Shown here: in pieces, positions 20,102 to 31,846 of the stretch | Numbering within the stretch: position 1 is the stretch's first letter | Layout of the letters: every line of letters begins with the position of its first letter | Assembly: GCA_947650285.1 (NCBI GenBank) | Contig: CANTFL010000006.1 | Coordinates: 115,570 to 179,569, forward strand | Source of the DNA: Hyaloperonospora brassicae | Taxonomy: Eukaryota; Oomycota; Peronosporomycetes; Peronosporales; Peronosporaceae | DNA length: 64,000 nt | Direction: 5' to 3' | The notes under the pieces: model-generated | The model's input: only the letters and a program-made list of their open reading frames with translations | What the model was told of the DNA's origin: nothing | Databases searched by the model: none | Program-made: the position numbers and the translations under genes

Positions 20102-21049
20102 CTACGACATTTCCGCATAGTTTTCAGGATCTTTGAACAATTGCCGTAGCAATGCATGGGTCAACGCATGGCCCGGTCTTGAAGCATAAAAGTATCCGTG
20201 CAGGGGAAGACCTGCAAGGCCAATGTCGCCAATGCAGTCAAGCATCTTATGGCGCGTCCATTCGTCCGAGAAGCGTAGCCCACCTGCATTCAGAACATTC
20301 GGTCGTGAGTCCTCTCGCTGTTGTTGGCTTGAGAAGACGACGGCATTGTCGAGCGATCCACCACGTGCCAAGCCATTCGCTCGGAGCCACTCGATCTCGT
20401 CTTCGAACGTGAACGTCCTGGCCGGTGCGATCTCGCGATGGAACGCGCCCATTGTCACTTCGGGATCTGCATCCAAAGTAAAGCGACACAGCGTCGGGCG
20501 CAATTGCTTGTGCTCGAACTCCACGTGCACCGAGAGGTGCAAAGTCGGAGCTCGTCCGTCAATTGGCAGTGGCAAGAAGCACGCGACTTTTCTGTCGTTC
20601 TGGAACACGTGCACTGGCCGCTTAATGCAGAGGTACGTGAGCGCGGCCCCTTCTTGGGCCTCGACGCCCACGCTCTGAATAGCGGCCATGTACTCAGCAC
20701 TGCTCCCGTCCAGCACTGGCACTTCGACTCTTGCGACCGGACGTGTGCTGGGGCTGTCAACGTCGACGAACGCATTCGAGACTCGAGAGGCCACGAGCGC
20801 TGCCATGAGGTGCTCGGGAGTCGAGACGCTCCACCCGTTGGCTGCGAGCTGAGTGCACAGCTGACTGGCGGCAGTGCTGACGTTCGCGATCAGCGCTGGA
20901 AATGGCGCGCGCGGGACGACAGTGGAGCGGCAGACGATACCCGAACCGGTCGGCGCTGGGAGAACGCAGACGGACATTTGCTCGCCCGTGTGCAGACCGA
21001 CACCGGCGAAGCGGAGCGGCTGCTTGAGCGTCCGCTGCCAGTGACGCAT
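20102..21049 (-). CDS. lpxC: LpxC-type UDP-3-O-acyl-N-acetylglucosamine deacetylase
   Basis: The protein is 315 residues and starts MRHWQRTLKQPLRFAGVGLHTG, aligning with the bacterial N-terminus without an added presequence. LpxC is the zinc-dependent deacetylase that commits UDP-acyl-GlcNAc to lipid A synthesis; plants also carry nuclear copies. The active-site blocks are intact: GVGLHTG, STPEHLMAAL (catalytic Glu and first zinc His), PARTFTFEDEI, the block RHKMLDCIGDIGLAG (zinc His and Asp) and GHALTHALL (catalytic His). The length is close to bacterial LpxC. No intron is seen. The frame remains open upstream to 21250 but that part translates 17-bp tandem repeats, so I use the ATG at 21049. 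The oomycete product and its compartment are unknown. Confidence 0.9.
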   Translation of the reverse strand: MRHWQRTLKQPLRFAGVGLHTGEQMSVCVLPAPTGSGIVCRSTVVPRAPFPALIANVSTAASQLCTQLAANGWSVSTPEHLMAALVASRVSNAFVDVDSPSTRPVARVEVPVLDGSSAEYMAAIQSVGVEAQEGAALTYLCIKRPVHVFQNDRKVACFLPLPIDGRAPTLHLSVHVEFEHKQLRPTLCRFTLDADPEVTMGAFHREIAPARTFTFEDEIEWLRANGLARGGSLDNAVVFSSQQQREDSRPNVLNAGGLRFSDEWTRHKMLDCIGDIGLAGLPLHGYFYASRPGHALTHALLRQLFKDPENYAEMS

Positions 21050-21086
21050 GTTCAGAGACGTACCACGGGCTCTGTGCGCTTGGACT

Positions 21087-21154
21087 GTTTGGGTGGACGG
21101 ATAATTTGGATGGACGGATAATTTGGGGGGACGGATAATTTGGGTGGACGGACT
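21087..21154 (+). repeat. Four 17-bp tandem repeats in the LpxC leader
   Basis: Units of 17 bp with the pattern ATTTGGrTGGACGGATA occur at 21087, 21104, 21121 and 21138, nearly identical, ending about 38 bp upstream of the LpxC start codon on its 5' side. They may be a variable minisatellite in the 5' UTR or promoter. Confidence 0.85.
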
Positions 21155-21159
21155 GTTTT

Positions 21160-24100
21160 GTTGAGCGGAAAGTGGGACTGAGTGCTGTAGGAGCTCGTAT
21201 GGTGCTGGTGCGCTGATTGGGTGGACGTGGGGACGCATAACGAGTCGCATAAGAAAGGGATACTTTCAGTTTAGCCTGTGTCGTATGCTGCATGGCAAGC
21301 CGAGCGATCGAAAAATCACACAGCTGTAATTGGTCATGAACTGCGATCGCGTGGTCCGTAAATCGTGTGTTGTTTAGTGGTTTTGGGTTGTTGTGGTCTG
21401 AGATGCATAAAGCTTGTCAAAAGGGATACTCTTGGGGTTGAGGCATTTGTGCGCCGGCGAACAAAGGTTGTCGTCACAATTTGTGTCGGGTAGCAGATAT
21501 GGGAGGAAAAGGACCAGCTCTGATTAGCGACTTACAGAGGTTAGCGGTCCATTCAGGTCGGTACAGACAAGCTCTCTTGCAACACGTGCAGAGGCATTCG
21601 GTGCAAACGGCTGCCAATATCTTTGCGAGGACTAGGCAGTACATGAGCTTTGATCAACGTTGAGCTGATAACGGTTACCAAGTCCAATCCATCTATCGAT
21701 CCGTTCGTTTTGCTGCATCCCTTGCGTTGGAAGTCGCAACTTTGTCCGAAGTTCTCTTTGAGAAGGATCAGTGTCTCGATGTAACAAACAACGAGAAAGT
21801 GCCAGTGGGATATAGGCAGACTTCCATTCTAAGTCCTCCATCCTTAGCGACTTTACCGATCACTTTCTCAGGACTTGGCCTTCATAGCCTTATCTACGCA
21901 TGAATATCAGCTGTGAGAGCCGAGCGCGCAACGTGGGCCAAAAAACAATTATAAGCAGCAGGAAAGTTGCTGGACTGCTTGTAAGTGTTCCGCGGCTTCC
22001 CACTGATAATCGCAGCTCACATAGCACCCAGTTACCCTCCAACTATGGTTCAGTAGGTTTCTTTCCGCCAAAATATTCCGTCAGTGACGATGATGTGGCA
22101 TACGCACTCTACTTATGCTAAGAGCGAGCCAAGTTTTGAACAACGGCATCTCAACAAACTCAAATTGCACCTTCTGGCCAAGAAGCACTGCACATGGCGG
22201 AAATAAAAAAAGAGATCAATGAACGCCAACCTCAGAGCTCAGTGGATTTCGTATATTAGAGAAGGACACATCGTACCGTAAGAAGCATTTGTGAAGAATC
22301 GCAAGTGTCCGCGTGGCAATCGACCCACCCCTGACCGAAACGAAGCATCGAGCCCAGTGCCGCGGCAAAGCGCTCCGTCATGTGGCGAAAGAGGTGCTAG
22401 TTTTCACAAGTCAAGCAAGTGAGAGCAAAACAGCTCTAGCACGATTTTGGTCTACATGACGTCCAGGTGAATTGATCTGCGCAGAGGATCAGTACAGCGT
22501 CAGTCTTTCGGTATGTTTTTGCCGTCCAAGAGACTGGAGGTCCAATGTGTTTCGAGCACAACAAAACTTGTCACGTACTTATCATGCGTGGGCAAATTGC
22601 AGGAATAGCAGTCCATCGTGTCAATACTTTCGACAAGGAGATGTAAGTTCAATCGGTGATTTACTTGCGTTCCTGTCCCTTCCATCCACGAGCTTTGGAC
22701 TGCGCTATCCGATGTGATGTGCTTGACGCCGCAAGTACTGACATGCATTTATTGTAGCGGCGAAGCACATGAGCCCCAGTCACTCGGAAGCACATAGGCA
22801 AATCTGAGACGAACAGGTCAGGCGCGCGGATGGAGGCAATGCACATATGTCACTCGCAAGGACCCGAGTCGGTCAAGAACATACCTCTTAACACTTGACA
22901 CAGCATGACATGGACTGCTCGGACTATTTGATGCTCTCGCATAGCGCGTCATAGGAAGTGACTTGGACGATCACTTCCATTGCGCGGTCTGACACGACGC
23001 AGTACTTTCGACACGGGCGCAGAGGCTACTGCCTACTTGTTTTTGGAACATTTACAGTCGCATGTGTCTCCTCGAGACGACAAGTACTTGTTTAGCGTTC
23101 GGCGACAAACCAAAGCAATGCGACGTGCTCATGCATCGCGCTACATCCCTCTGGCACGATGCACAGGACATGTTGTGCATGTCGTAATGGCTACAAGTTT
23201 TTGGCGACACAGACCATCTGCATCTCGCACTGTACAAATATATACAGTTGCGCAAAAGCAGTTGCAACATGGGATATCTGCACGATTCAGTACTTCTTCT
23301 CCGGCTTCTCTTGACGGGCGACATGACCATCATTTGCAGGCAACGTCGCTTTCGGTGTGCTCGAGCATATCGAGAGGTTCTTGGTTTGACCCAGAGTGAA
23401 GTCTGACCTGACCGGCCATATACCCACGCATGAGGCTAACCTATGCGATCAAATGAAGCAAGGACTGGCCGCCTGGCCAGGATGAACTTCATGGAAAGAG
23501 AAGGAAGCGGTAGCAACTCAATATCGATGACTTTGTGAATGGGTTCGGAAACTAGACCATCCAGAGGGGTCTATTTTTCTGACAGGTTTCTCTTCATGAA
23601 CATACACAACGAGCTTTTGTTTGTGTGACTCGCCGTGGTAGGTATATCACTCTCGACACAAGATGGAGCAAACATGCCATCCAGAAAAGAAATGTCTTGA
23701 TCGTCACAAACTTTTTTCGTAGGCACTGATCGTAGCTGCAACACGTGGCTTCTGAATGGCAAATCTTCAGGTGAGTCAGTGCTTGTAAAGTCTCGCGATA
23801 TTGCATTAAATGACAACTTGTTCGTCGGTATGTACACGTCAATTGAAACCTTGCGTGATTGGAAGCTACGATGCACGTTATCGAATGCATTGCAATATAC
23901 TTACGAAGCAACTTATTGAATGTGCACAAATATGCTTTCGACGAAGCGGTGTGGAGGCGGCGCAAGCTACGACGAACGGCACGATGCCCTCACGACACAG
24001 ATATTGACAGAACATCTTCTATCACGCAACCTGCAGTCGTTTAGTGCCAGCGCAATTTCTCAGTTACCCCCACCGTCAAAGCTGTTCGCTGTACACAGCC

Positions 24101-25540
24101 AAACGAGTTGGTTCTCTCCAGTGAAATCCAGGACAGACTAGCGTCCCGAATTTCACTCTCGCTCCTGCTTTTTGTATCAATCGATCTTAGCGTCTATTGT
24201 GATACACATTCGAGCGGACGAGAGCGTCGTCCAACGAGCTAGCAACATCATTCCGAGTTATCATGTTTCGGTGTTCTCATGCAACATCGAAGCTGCAGTG
24301 TGTTGCTGTCTTCTTCTCGTGCAACTCTATATTTGTGTACGCACTGTGTCCAACGCATATCCCGTCGATCGATCTCCTACACGTGGTGCACTACAAACAG
24401 AACTGCAACGGCCCAGTCTAACATCGACGTATCCTACAAGATCTTTCGATTTGATATACGGTATCTTGCAAGTAAAAGGTCGTATCGCCAACGGGCGTGG
24501 GTATCGAGCACTACCAGCTAGTATGAAAGCAACGCTAGGTGTGATGACATCACATGGGCCACGAATAACTGAGACAGACAGGCGATTGACCTGCACATAC
24601 CGGCGAGACAAGCACTTCCTCTTACGACAGCGATTGCGATCGCGTCGTCGAAACCGATCGACTGCGCGAAGCTATCGAGTGACAGAGCCAAGAGCAAGCG
24701 CGGATCTGAGCGTAGTGGTACTTGTCCGCTATATCGCGCACAAGTCGGACCCGACGTGACAATGGATTGGTGGCGAATCGGATCAAAAACAGCGATTGGA
24801 AGTGAAGGAGTGTGGACACGCTGGCTTAAACCAGAGCCAAACGCCTCGGGGGTGCACCGCTGCAGCATTGCATAGTTCTACTTGCACTTGTAGGCGATGA
24901 CAAAAAAAAGACGGAAACGCTCTGCATTCCAACCTTTGCGACCTCGTATAAAGCTCGAATCGTTCAGCCCTCTATCACCGTTACAACAAGCAACAGCGAT
25001 AGTATCGCCATTCTTTCGGTTACCCAAAGCTTCTTGCAAGACTAACTACTACTGAACCAGCGACGATAACGCCCAGTGCGATGTCCGCATCTTTCAGTCG
25101 CTTCTGTGCCACGACAGTCTCCTGTGCCATCTAACCTCAAGTCAATTTCCTAGCTGCTTCGACCTCCAGCTCAACCATATGCACGAGACGTGACTCTAAC
25201 GTTCTGCCTAATCATTGCACGGCACAGATTCTTGACGAACGCGAAATCTTACTGCATCCTTCGATAGCGAATCATATCGCGTGCGTGATGCATGTCACGT
25301 CGCAGACCACCGTACCAATCGTGCATGCAAGTTGCTGCAAAGTGCATCTCTTTCGCTCGATGGCCATCTGTGGTTCTAGCTCTACCTACAAAATCTGTCA
25401 TCGCTCGTGTGGATTGGCTGAAAACGTCGGGCACATATCGTCCAATGGACGACAGCGACCAGCCAAATTCCAGTCGAACACGCGCGGCAAACGATCAAAC
25501 GACATCGACCGGTCGACCGGCTACGAAGCGAGACAGCGTC
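21160..25540. other. Intergenic region without a supported gene
   Basis: Only short frames are present, none with a recognised domain. The longest, on the plus strand at 24,172-24,759, has a hydrophobic patch in its interior but no N-terminal signal peptide and no RxLR or LFLAK motif in a proper position, so I do not call an effector. The last 300 bases should contain the promoter of the Ran-binding gene. Confidence 0.45.
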
Positions 25541-25547
25541 TTCTCCC

Positions 25548-26987
25548 ATGGCTACCAAGGGCGAGCACGAGAAGCCAGAGACGTTCAACGACGAGCACCA
25601 GCCGGTAGGTCCATGCGTTGTACGCTCCGGGTGGCCGAAAGGACGGCACCGCCTGACTTTGACGTATCGTATTGCTGACAGATTGTCAAAAAGGTGCGGC
25701 TCGATGTGGACGCCAAGGTCACCGAGGACGTCAAAAAGGTCAAAATCGACGACAGTGCTGCTCCACAACCTGAAGTTGGCGGCCACGAGGTCCGTATTTG
25801 ACGCTAGAGACCCACCGACCGACCGACCGATCGACCGACCACCTACTCGACATTTGACGCTAACGAGTTTTATTTGTATCAGACTGCAGTGAAGAAGGAC
25901 ACGTTGTTGACGACGTCACCCGTGATAGATAAGGAGGCAGACGCAGAACCTGCCAATGAAATTGATGATGTCACAGGAGCCAATGGTCACGCCAGCAGCA
26001 GCAGCAGTGCTTTTAGCGGCTTTAGTGCTTTTCGGGGCACTGATGCTGTAGCACAGGTCACATCCCCCGCCCGGATCCAGGAATCGGACGATATAACGTC
26101 GTGCTCCGTGGCGAAAGAAAGAACGGAAAAGACTGCAGACCAAGCGGTGGAAGAAGCTGAGAAAGTGACGTTCTTGCCGGTGGCGTCAATTGCAAAAATG
26201 AGTAGCTCGAGCGGCTTTGCGTCGTTTCAGAGCAACTCTTCCGCGACGTTTGCGTCATTTGCTGCAGTGCAGTCGACGACAGAGGGATTTGGCGAGAAAG
26301 CGTCAGCATCGTTGTCGACTGATTTTCTACCGGATGCAGACGCGGTGAAGAAGCCGAACTTTGTTGTACCGGCGCTTTCCGAAGCCGAGGTACAGCACAG
26401 CGTGTATGTGATGTCTTGGCATAAAAGATTGTTGTTGTAACGGTGATGTCTTGTCATGCGTTCAGCTAGCAAACGGGGAAGAAGAGGAGCAGTTGTTGGT
26501 CGAGGTGCGGGCACATTGTAATCGGTGGTATTGGTTGCTAAGGCACTCACCTCATGAGCCGTCTTGTCTTTGTGACTGTGTCTGTTGATAGAAACGCATC
26601 AAGCTGTTTAAGTTGGTGGAGAAGGACTACGCAGAAGTCGGCGTTGGCCCACTGCGAGTGCTGAACATGAAGGATGCAAAGGCTGACACGGACAGACACA
26701 CAGCACGACTCGTGATGCGGCGCGAGTCGTACCCGCACGGACCTGGCACGAAGTTGCTGATTAACACAAGTTTGCGCTCTTGTTTATTGTGCGAGAAGAA
26801 GACAGAGAAGACGATGCTTTTGACAGTTTTGGAGGAGACAAGGGAGGAGCTGGAAGCGGAGAAGCGAGTCGTTCCAGTGACTTACCTCATGCGGTTCGAG
26901 TCGCCGGACGATTTAGACGTTGTGAGTTCGCGGATCCAGACACACTTGCTCTTGCCGGCAGCAGCAGCAGCCGCGTCGTTGAATTGA
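25548..26987 (+). CDS. Ran-binding-domain protein with FG-type motifs (Nup50/RanBP3-like), five exons
   Basis: Five exons join in phase 0: 25548-25604, 25682-25789, 25883-26401, 26466-26504 and 26592-26987, about 372 residues. All introns are GT-AG and 64-93 bp. The N-terminus is charged (VKKVRLDVDAKV). The central 170 residues are Ser/Ala-rich and carry FxxF/FG-like clusters (AFSGFSAF, SGFASF, TFASF) seen in nucleoporins. The last 130 residues form a RanBD1-type PH-fold domain: KRIKLFKLVEKDYAEVGVG, LRVLNMK, RLVMRRE, KLLINTSL and a final helix with YLMRFESPDD. Proteins of this kind bind Ran-GTP and assist nuclear import or export at the pore. Whether it matches Nup50 or RanBP3 cannot be settled from the sequence alone. 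Confidence 0.85.
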
Positions 26988-28940
26988 ACTTGAGGCTGAG
27001 GTGAGTGTACTCGCGCCGCATGAGCTGTAGAGCTCCGTCCAGAGGGTGTAGTGATGCTTTTTTGCCTCGTGAATTACAAAATACAGGATACTACCAGTTG
27101 TAATGGGTACGCGATATGACTGAACTGGGCATCTGGCCGCAACTGTCTGTGAGCTAAATAAAACGTGTAGAGGCCAGCGAAGTTGGCCGTACCGCAAGAG
27201 TGGTACCCTGCTCGTATAAACAAAGCCACGTCGTAAAAAAGACAGACGCCTCTCTTACCAATGGAGTTGCCGATGTGTGTAATTACTCGGTTCGATACCA
27301 GCCGACAAAATGGTTGGACCTCCTGAGGGTGAGGCCGTTATGGCTTCGATCCTTCGTGCGCGTGTCACTCACTTGTCAACGTTCGCTGCTTCGAAGATTC
27401 GCCATGTCGTGGAGGACGATGAAGAACACAAGCTCCCTCTTCTGAGCACAAAACCTGTGCGGAAAGCAGCTGCATCCGGAATCACTTATGCAATCACTGA
27501 GTCCATCTGTTTGAAGTAGTTCGTCCGTGTGTTTGAATGTGTATGTTTGTATCGGAGAGCGATGATGAAGACAGTGTCTGATTTGGCTTGAACCAACTAG
27601 CCGTGAAGAATCGAATATATCACTATCACCCATAAAATGAGCTTTCTATCTGTAGCAGTTGCGTCGAGTGAGGACTGATGACCGCATACTTTGGTCCGTG
27701 TTCATGATCTGCCTAATGGCAATGAAATTAGTCAAAGGTCTGACCTCACATGTTTGTATCGAAGCTGTGTATGTATGTGTAAGCACTTGTGTATCATGTA
27801 TGTGTGGTTGCTTCTTCATACTCCACGCCGACAATATTCTGCAGTTCGCCGGGTGGACAGCGAAAGTTCTCATTGCACTCCTTCGATTGCGCTGCAAAGT
27901 TCGATGTTAGGTGAAGCGGTGAGGTCTGACGCTGTCATTGCTTGGTGTCTTGGCATTTGTGATTGGAACGGTACTTTTTTACAGAAGCGAAAGTGATGGC
28001 GAGCTTACTACGGATTCCGCTGCTGTTTGTGCTCTGGGCAAAGGCGTCGGATGTCTGATGAGTTTCGGCGAGTCAGGTGTCTGGCGCTGATGTCCAGAGT
28101 GCCATGTGCGGCAGAATCAACATAGCTGCCGATATCTCCCGATGGTAATATGTGTGTGTGTGACCTTTGCTGTTGTTGTTGTTGATGATTAAACTATTCA
28201 TGCACCACTCGGAAATGGTTGACGTCGGTATGTTCCGACGTCTTCTTCGTGTCGATAAACCGAACACCTAGAACATGGATGAAACAACCGATCATTGTGT
28301 GTGTATATATATGTGTGACGGAGATTGTTGGAGTGTGTCGCCTGGGAGGATACTTACAATACTTGCTGAATACCCTTTTGTCTTCGGACAAACATGTGGA
28401 CACATACACCTGTGTTTCTGAGGCGACACTCCACTTCTTTCTTGTGTATTTTGTTTACTGCATGTGGTTTATGTGATGGTCAAAGAATGACGATAACTGC
28501 TTTTAGGATTCCCCTTCATAGTGCCGTCTACATCGGCATCGATGATGAACATCCAGTATCGGACTTTGTTTGTTTACATTGCGTGTTGAATGGCAACCGG
28601 GACGACGATGATTATAAAATTTACAGACCTGTTCTGAAATAACGTGTGGATACAGAAAAACATGCATCACCATATGAGTCTCCCTCATCTCTTCGTCGAT
28701 AGGCTCCGTCGTAAACTCGTACAAATAAACGTCGCTTTCCATTTCATTTCTTACGACGTGCATCTCACATTTTCCGATGTCATGTGATCTACGTATCTCA
28801 CCTCTTCATTAACTTGCGTAGTCAATGTTCATGACACGTTTCATCTCCAACAAGGTTGTCTACCGTTTTCTTATTCTACCCCTTTTTCTGTGTGCAATAT
28901 CTTGCCAGTAAATGCATTCGAAGTCCGCTCATGCATCTTA
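26988..28940. other. Intergenic region without a supported gene
   Basis: The AATAAA-containing stretch near 27,160 could be the polyadenylation region of the Ran-binding gene. A 69-codon frame at 27,310-27,519 (MVGPPEGEAVMASILR start) has protein-like composition but no family match or splice extension that I can see. TG-rich simple sequence occurs at 28,150-28,160 and 28,295-28,315. Confidence 0.4.
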
Positions 28941-28945
28941 CTTCT

Positions 28946-31567
28946 TCATGACCTGCCAGCCTTGACTGCTGCAGCGGCCAGTGTATTTAAAATAATCGTC
29001 CTGGCGCGCTGGTAGTCTAGCGGGTCGAGCGAGTACAAGTCTTCACGCGCGCGGTCGGCATATCGGCCAAACTCCTCCAGATCGCTCGATCGTAGAATCT
29101 GCTCCGCAACCGCACGCTGTAGCTGTTGCATCTGGGCTGGAGCTAACGTCTCCTGTGCGAGAACGAGAAGCTCAAAAGCTTGGCCCGCAAATCGCATGGA
29201 TTCGAGGCGGAGCGTCTCGACGGGCCACCCGTCATGTCCAGGGAGCACAAAGTACATGTCACCCACTTTCCACATCGAGGAGCGCCATCGGAGATCGTCC
29301 CATGGCCGCGCAGGCCACAGACAGTAATTCCATCGCAAGAAACCATCTAGCTCGAAGAAAAATGTGAGGTATCCAACGAGCTCGCCTTCGACGAGTGGCG
29401 ACGACACAAACTGGTTGGGGAATGCTGGGCCACAGCAGACGTACCAACAAACGTGCCCTCCGCGAGCACGTGCATCATTGGCTAATCGACGAGTAACCTC
29501 CAGATCAGCACAGGCTAGAGGTAAGAGAGGCACGTATTCCGCCACTTGCGGTGGAGCGTAAGCAGGCGAGAAAAACTCCGAGTGGTTCACGGCCAGCTTG
29601 AGACGAAAATTGGGAGCCAGGCGTTCCATAAAGCGCAGTTGCTCGTGGAACACTGCTACGTCGCGGGGTTCATCAGCACATATCCGTACGCGGTCCGCAA
29701 TCTCCAACGCTACACAATGTGCGTAGAACTGCTCAATGAATGTCTCGACTTCAGAAACTTGACGCAGATAGCGGACGCGCTGCGTTGTCCGGTCTTGGCA
29801 CCTGATGCGCCAGCCGTCGATCACAAATGCCGGAGCTTGGGAAGTTGACGTCGATGGAGAAGGCGGTGGTGACGCAGGTTTGTTTTGTTGATCTTGGTCG
29901 AGTTGATCGGGTCGTTGATCGCCAATCGGAGATGGTACGGCAGGACACGTCAGTCCCGAACTTGCTGAAGACGCTGAACGATGCGCGTCTGAAGTGGGGC
30001 CAGTTGTCACCGGAGGCGGCTGAACGTGGCGCACAGTTAGCTCAGCTGGAGCATCGAATCCTGCCGCTGGGTCACGCCACACGGACAGGAGACCAAACAC
30101 CTCGACTTCATGGTCCAAGTAATGACGAGCTCCTAGCGCCAGCAGTCGGTCAAAGTGTGTAAAGTCTATTGTGATCGGAACTCCGTGTGCTGGGTCTTCA
30201 TACACATCCAGTATTGCATGTTCAAACAACGCGGACGCATTTTGCTCTTCCATGTAGCACTGTTGGCCTGCCCATGGCATTTCCGTGGCTACGACCGACA
30301 AACACTTCTGCCCCATTTCCGAGAGTGGAGCCATGTACCGATCAATCAGTTCAAAGTGCCGGTCGCTCCATAACGCCACACAATGTGCACGTGCTACAGC
30401 CGTCCAGTGCTGCCATAAATCCAATCGAAAGCGCCAATTCTGTGGCGATGGGAGCTGGACATCCACAACGCTTACGACCACGCTGCTCGACCATGTGACT
30501 TCTTCGTCTCGAAACCCTGCGTCCTGTGTATACACGCGCAAGGGCAATTCGTACACCCCTGGCTCGAGTTTCTCGGCGACACGAATTCGCAAGTACACTG
30601 CATGTTCCCTCGCCGCTTTGCTACTGACTCCCGTGCGTTGCAGTGTCTCCATGACAAGATCTGCGTTCTCATCTTCGACACACCCCACTATAAACACTTC
30701 GATTGTCAGCATATGCGGCGGAACGAATCTCGTATCTACAGCCACACGCGCCCTCGGTCCATGACCCAACGGCAGCATCCAATTGCTCGTGTCCGTCGTG
30801 AGTACGAACGGCACATTGGACTTCAGTCGTAGCTGCACTCCGGCCACTTCGTTCCGAGCACAGGTCAGCCGCACGCCTTCCGGCAGCTCCACGTGCGCAA
30901 GCGACGACGCCCACGCTACACGTCGATTGCCCACTCGATCGCTCTTGTGGTCACCTGTCGTGCTGCAAGTGGCCATCTGTGCTACATGACGTTGTTCCGT
31001 CTCTTCGTCAAAGGGCTCGTCGTCCTCCATATCACCACTGGGATCAGCGCTCTTACTGGTCTTGGACATGGCCGGTGCAAATTGGGTCAACAGCCACATT
31101 GGCTGCGACGGTGCGCTCTTCAGGGCACTGGCCATTGACCCAATGGCAGCAAAGGGGACCGACGACGTTGCACATTGCGGAGACACGCCCGGGATACCAC
31201 TTGCGAGCCGACTGCTTGTGTCCAGTTGGTACGGCAGCTGCCGCGCAAAGTCCTCGAGCGAATTCGCGCGACTGGTCCGATGCCTGTCGAGCTGTGCGTG
31301 CGGTGGCGCTTGAATGGGACCCGCGTGCAGCTCTAAGGCAAACGACGAGGCAGAGGAGGAGGAGGACGAGGACGAGGAAGACGAGGACATAGACTCGTCG
31401 TTCGACATGCACGCGTCGTCATCGCCAGGGACGGCAAAGCTGCCGCTGCTGGAGCGGATGCGCTCGTCGATGCCGCTGTTGTGGTGGCGAAAGCCCTCGC
31501 GCTGCTGCTGGTGCTGCTGTGTGCGAGGAGAGACGTCGTCCAGCGTCGAGCCGCCGGCCGTCGTCAT
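28946..31567 (-). CDS. DUF4091 / GH123-like domain protein
   Basis: The gene encodes 873 residues in one exon; I use the ATG at 31567 (MTTAGGSTLDDV) because the frame upstream has only a non-ATG start. The first 230 residues are disordered with Gln and Ser runs. A beta-rich module follows (VFIVGCVEDENADLVMETL; GVYELPLRVYTQD), typical of the N-terminal domain of these proteins, then a TIM-barrel-like region: RLDLWQHWTAVA, FDRLLALGARHYLDHEVEVF, VNHSEFFSP, DGFLRWNYCLWPARPW, and a final GDMYFVLPGHDGWPVETLRLE. This matches DUF4091, related to GH123 N-acetylgalactosaminidases. A Ser/Pro-rich insert lies mid-protein. No signal peptide is visible, so a cytosolic location is likely. The substrate is unknown. 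It is head-to-head with the DUF866 gene, 279 bp apart. Confidence 0.85.
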   Translation of the reverse strand: MTTAGGSTLDDVSPRTQQHQQQREGFRHHNSGIDERIRSSSGSFAVPGDDDACMSNDESMSSSSSSSSSSSSASSFALELHAGPIQAPPHAQLDRHRTSRANSLEDFARQLPYQLDTSSRLASGIPGVSPQCATSSVPFAAIGSMASALKSAPSQPMWLLTQFAPAMSKTSKSADPSGDMEDDEPFDEETEQRHVAQMATCSTTGDHKSDRVGNRRVAWASSLAHVELPEGVRLTCARNEVAGVQLRLKSNVPFVLTTDTSNWMLPLGHGPRARVAVDTRFVPPHMLTIEVFIVGCVEDENADLVMETLQRTGVSSKAAREHAVYLRIRVAEKLEPGVYELPLRVYTQDAGFRDEEVTWSSSVVVSVVDVQLPSPQNWRFRLDLWQHWTAVARAHCVALWSDRHFELIDRYMAPLSEMGQKCLSVVATEMPWAGQQCYMEEQNASALFEHAILDVYEDPAHGVPITIDFTHFDRLLALGARHYLDHEVEVFGLLSVWRDPAAGFDAPAELTVRHVQPPPVTTGPTSDAHRSASSASSGLTCPAVPSPIGDQRPDQLDQDQQNKPASPPPSPSTSTSQAPAFVIDGWRIRCQDRTTQRVRYLRQVSEVETFIEQFYAHCVALEIADRVRICADEPRDVAVFHEQLRFMERLAPNFRLKLAVNHSEFFSPAYAPPQVAEYVPLLPLACADLEVTRRLANDARARGGHVCWYVCCGPAFPNQFVSSPLVEGELVGYLTFFFELDGFLRWNYCLWPARPWDDLRWRSSMWKVGDMYFVLPGHDGWPVETLRLESMRFAGQAFELLVLAQETLAPAQMQQLQRAVAEQILRSSDLEEFGRYADRAREDLYSLDPLDYQRARTIILNTLAAAAVKAGRS

Positions 31568-31846
31568 GTTGGATCGCCGGGTCCTATCGACCGTCAAGTA
31601 AGAGGTCAGTCGTTAAGTACGCAGTAGGAGGACGTGTGCCTCTGCTTAGAAATGCCTCGTCTTTCAATCGGTGTGTGCAGGCTGCGTTTCTATCGTACGG
31701 GCGCGGCAGCGACCTGCGCGACATTAAGTATGCGAGGGATTGCGTTTATCGAGGGCATCGTCCACCTCGTCGGCGTCGATTGTGTGGTGTACCCAAGTGC
31801 ACATTTGTACCCATACGTTGTAACGAGCTCTTGGGGTCAGAGCAAA
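31568..31846. promoter_or_regulatory. Shared divergent promoter region, DUF4091 and DUF866 genes
   Basis: The two ATG codons are 279 bp apart on opposite strands. The plus-strand frame is open through much of this interval but with no ATG-led similarity to the family, so I treat it as leader and promoter. Confidence 0.4.

Noticed and set aside
20102..21049. Bacterial contamination as source of LpxC
   Set aside because: Intron-containing eukaryotic genes lie on both sides in the same continuous sequence and there is no operon.
21050..21250. 64-residue N-terminal extension of LpxC
   Set aside because: It translates a 17-bp tandem repeat and LpxC similarity begins right at the ATG at 21049.
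24172..24759. Possible secreted effector-like ORF
   Set aside because: The hydrophobic stretch is internal, no signal peptide lies at the start, and no RxLR-dEER or LFLAK motif occurs in the right place.
31634..31846. N-terminal extension of the DUF866 protein
   Set aside because: The frame begins with GTG and the extra residues have no counterpart in the family, while the ATG at 31847 matches the family start.
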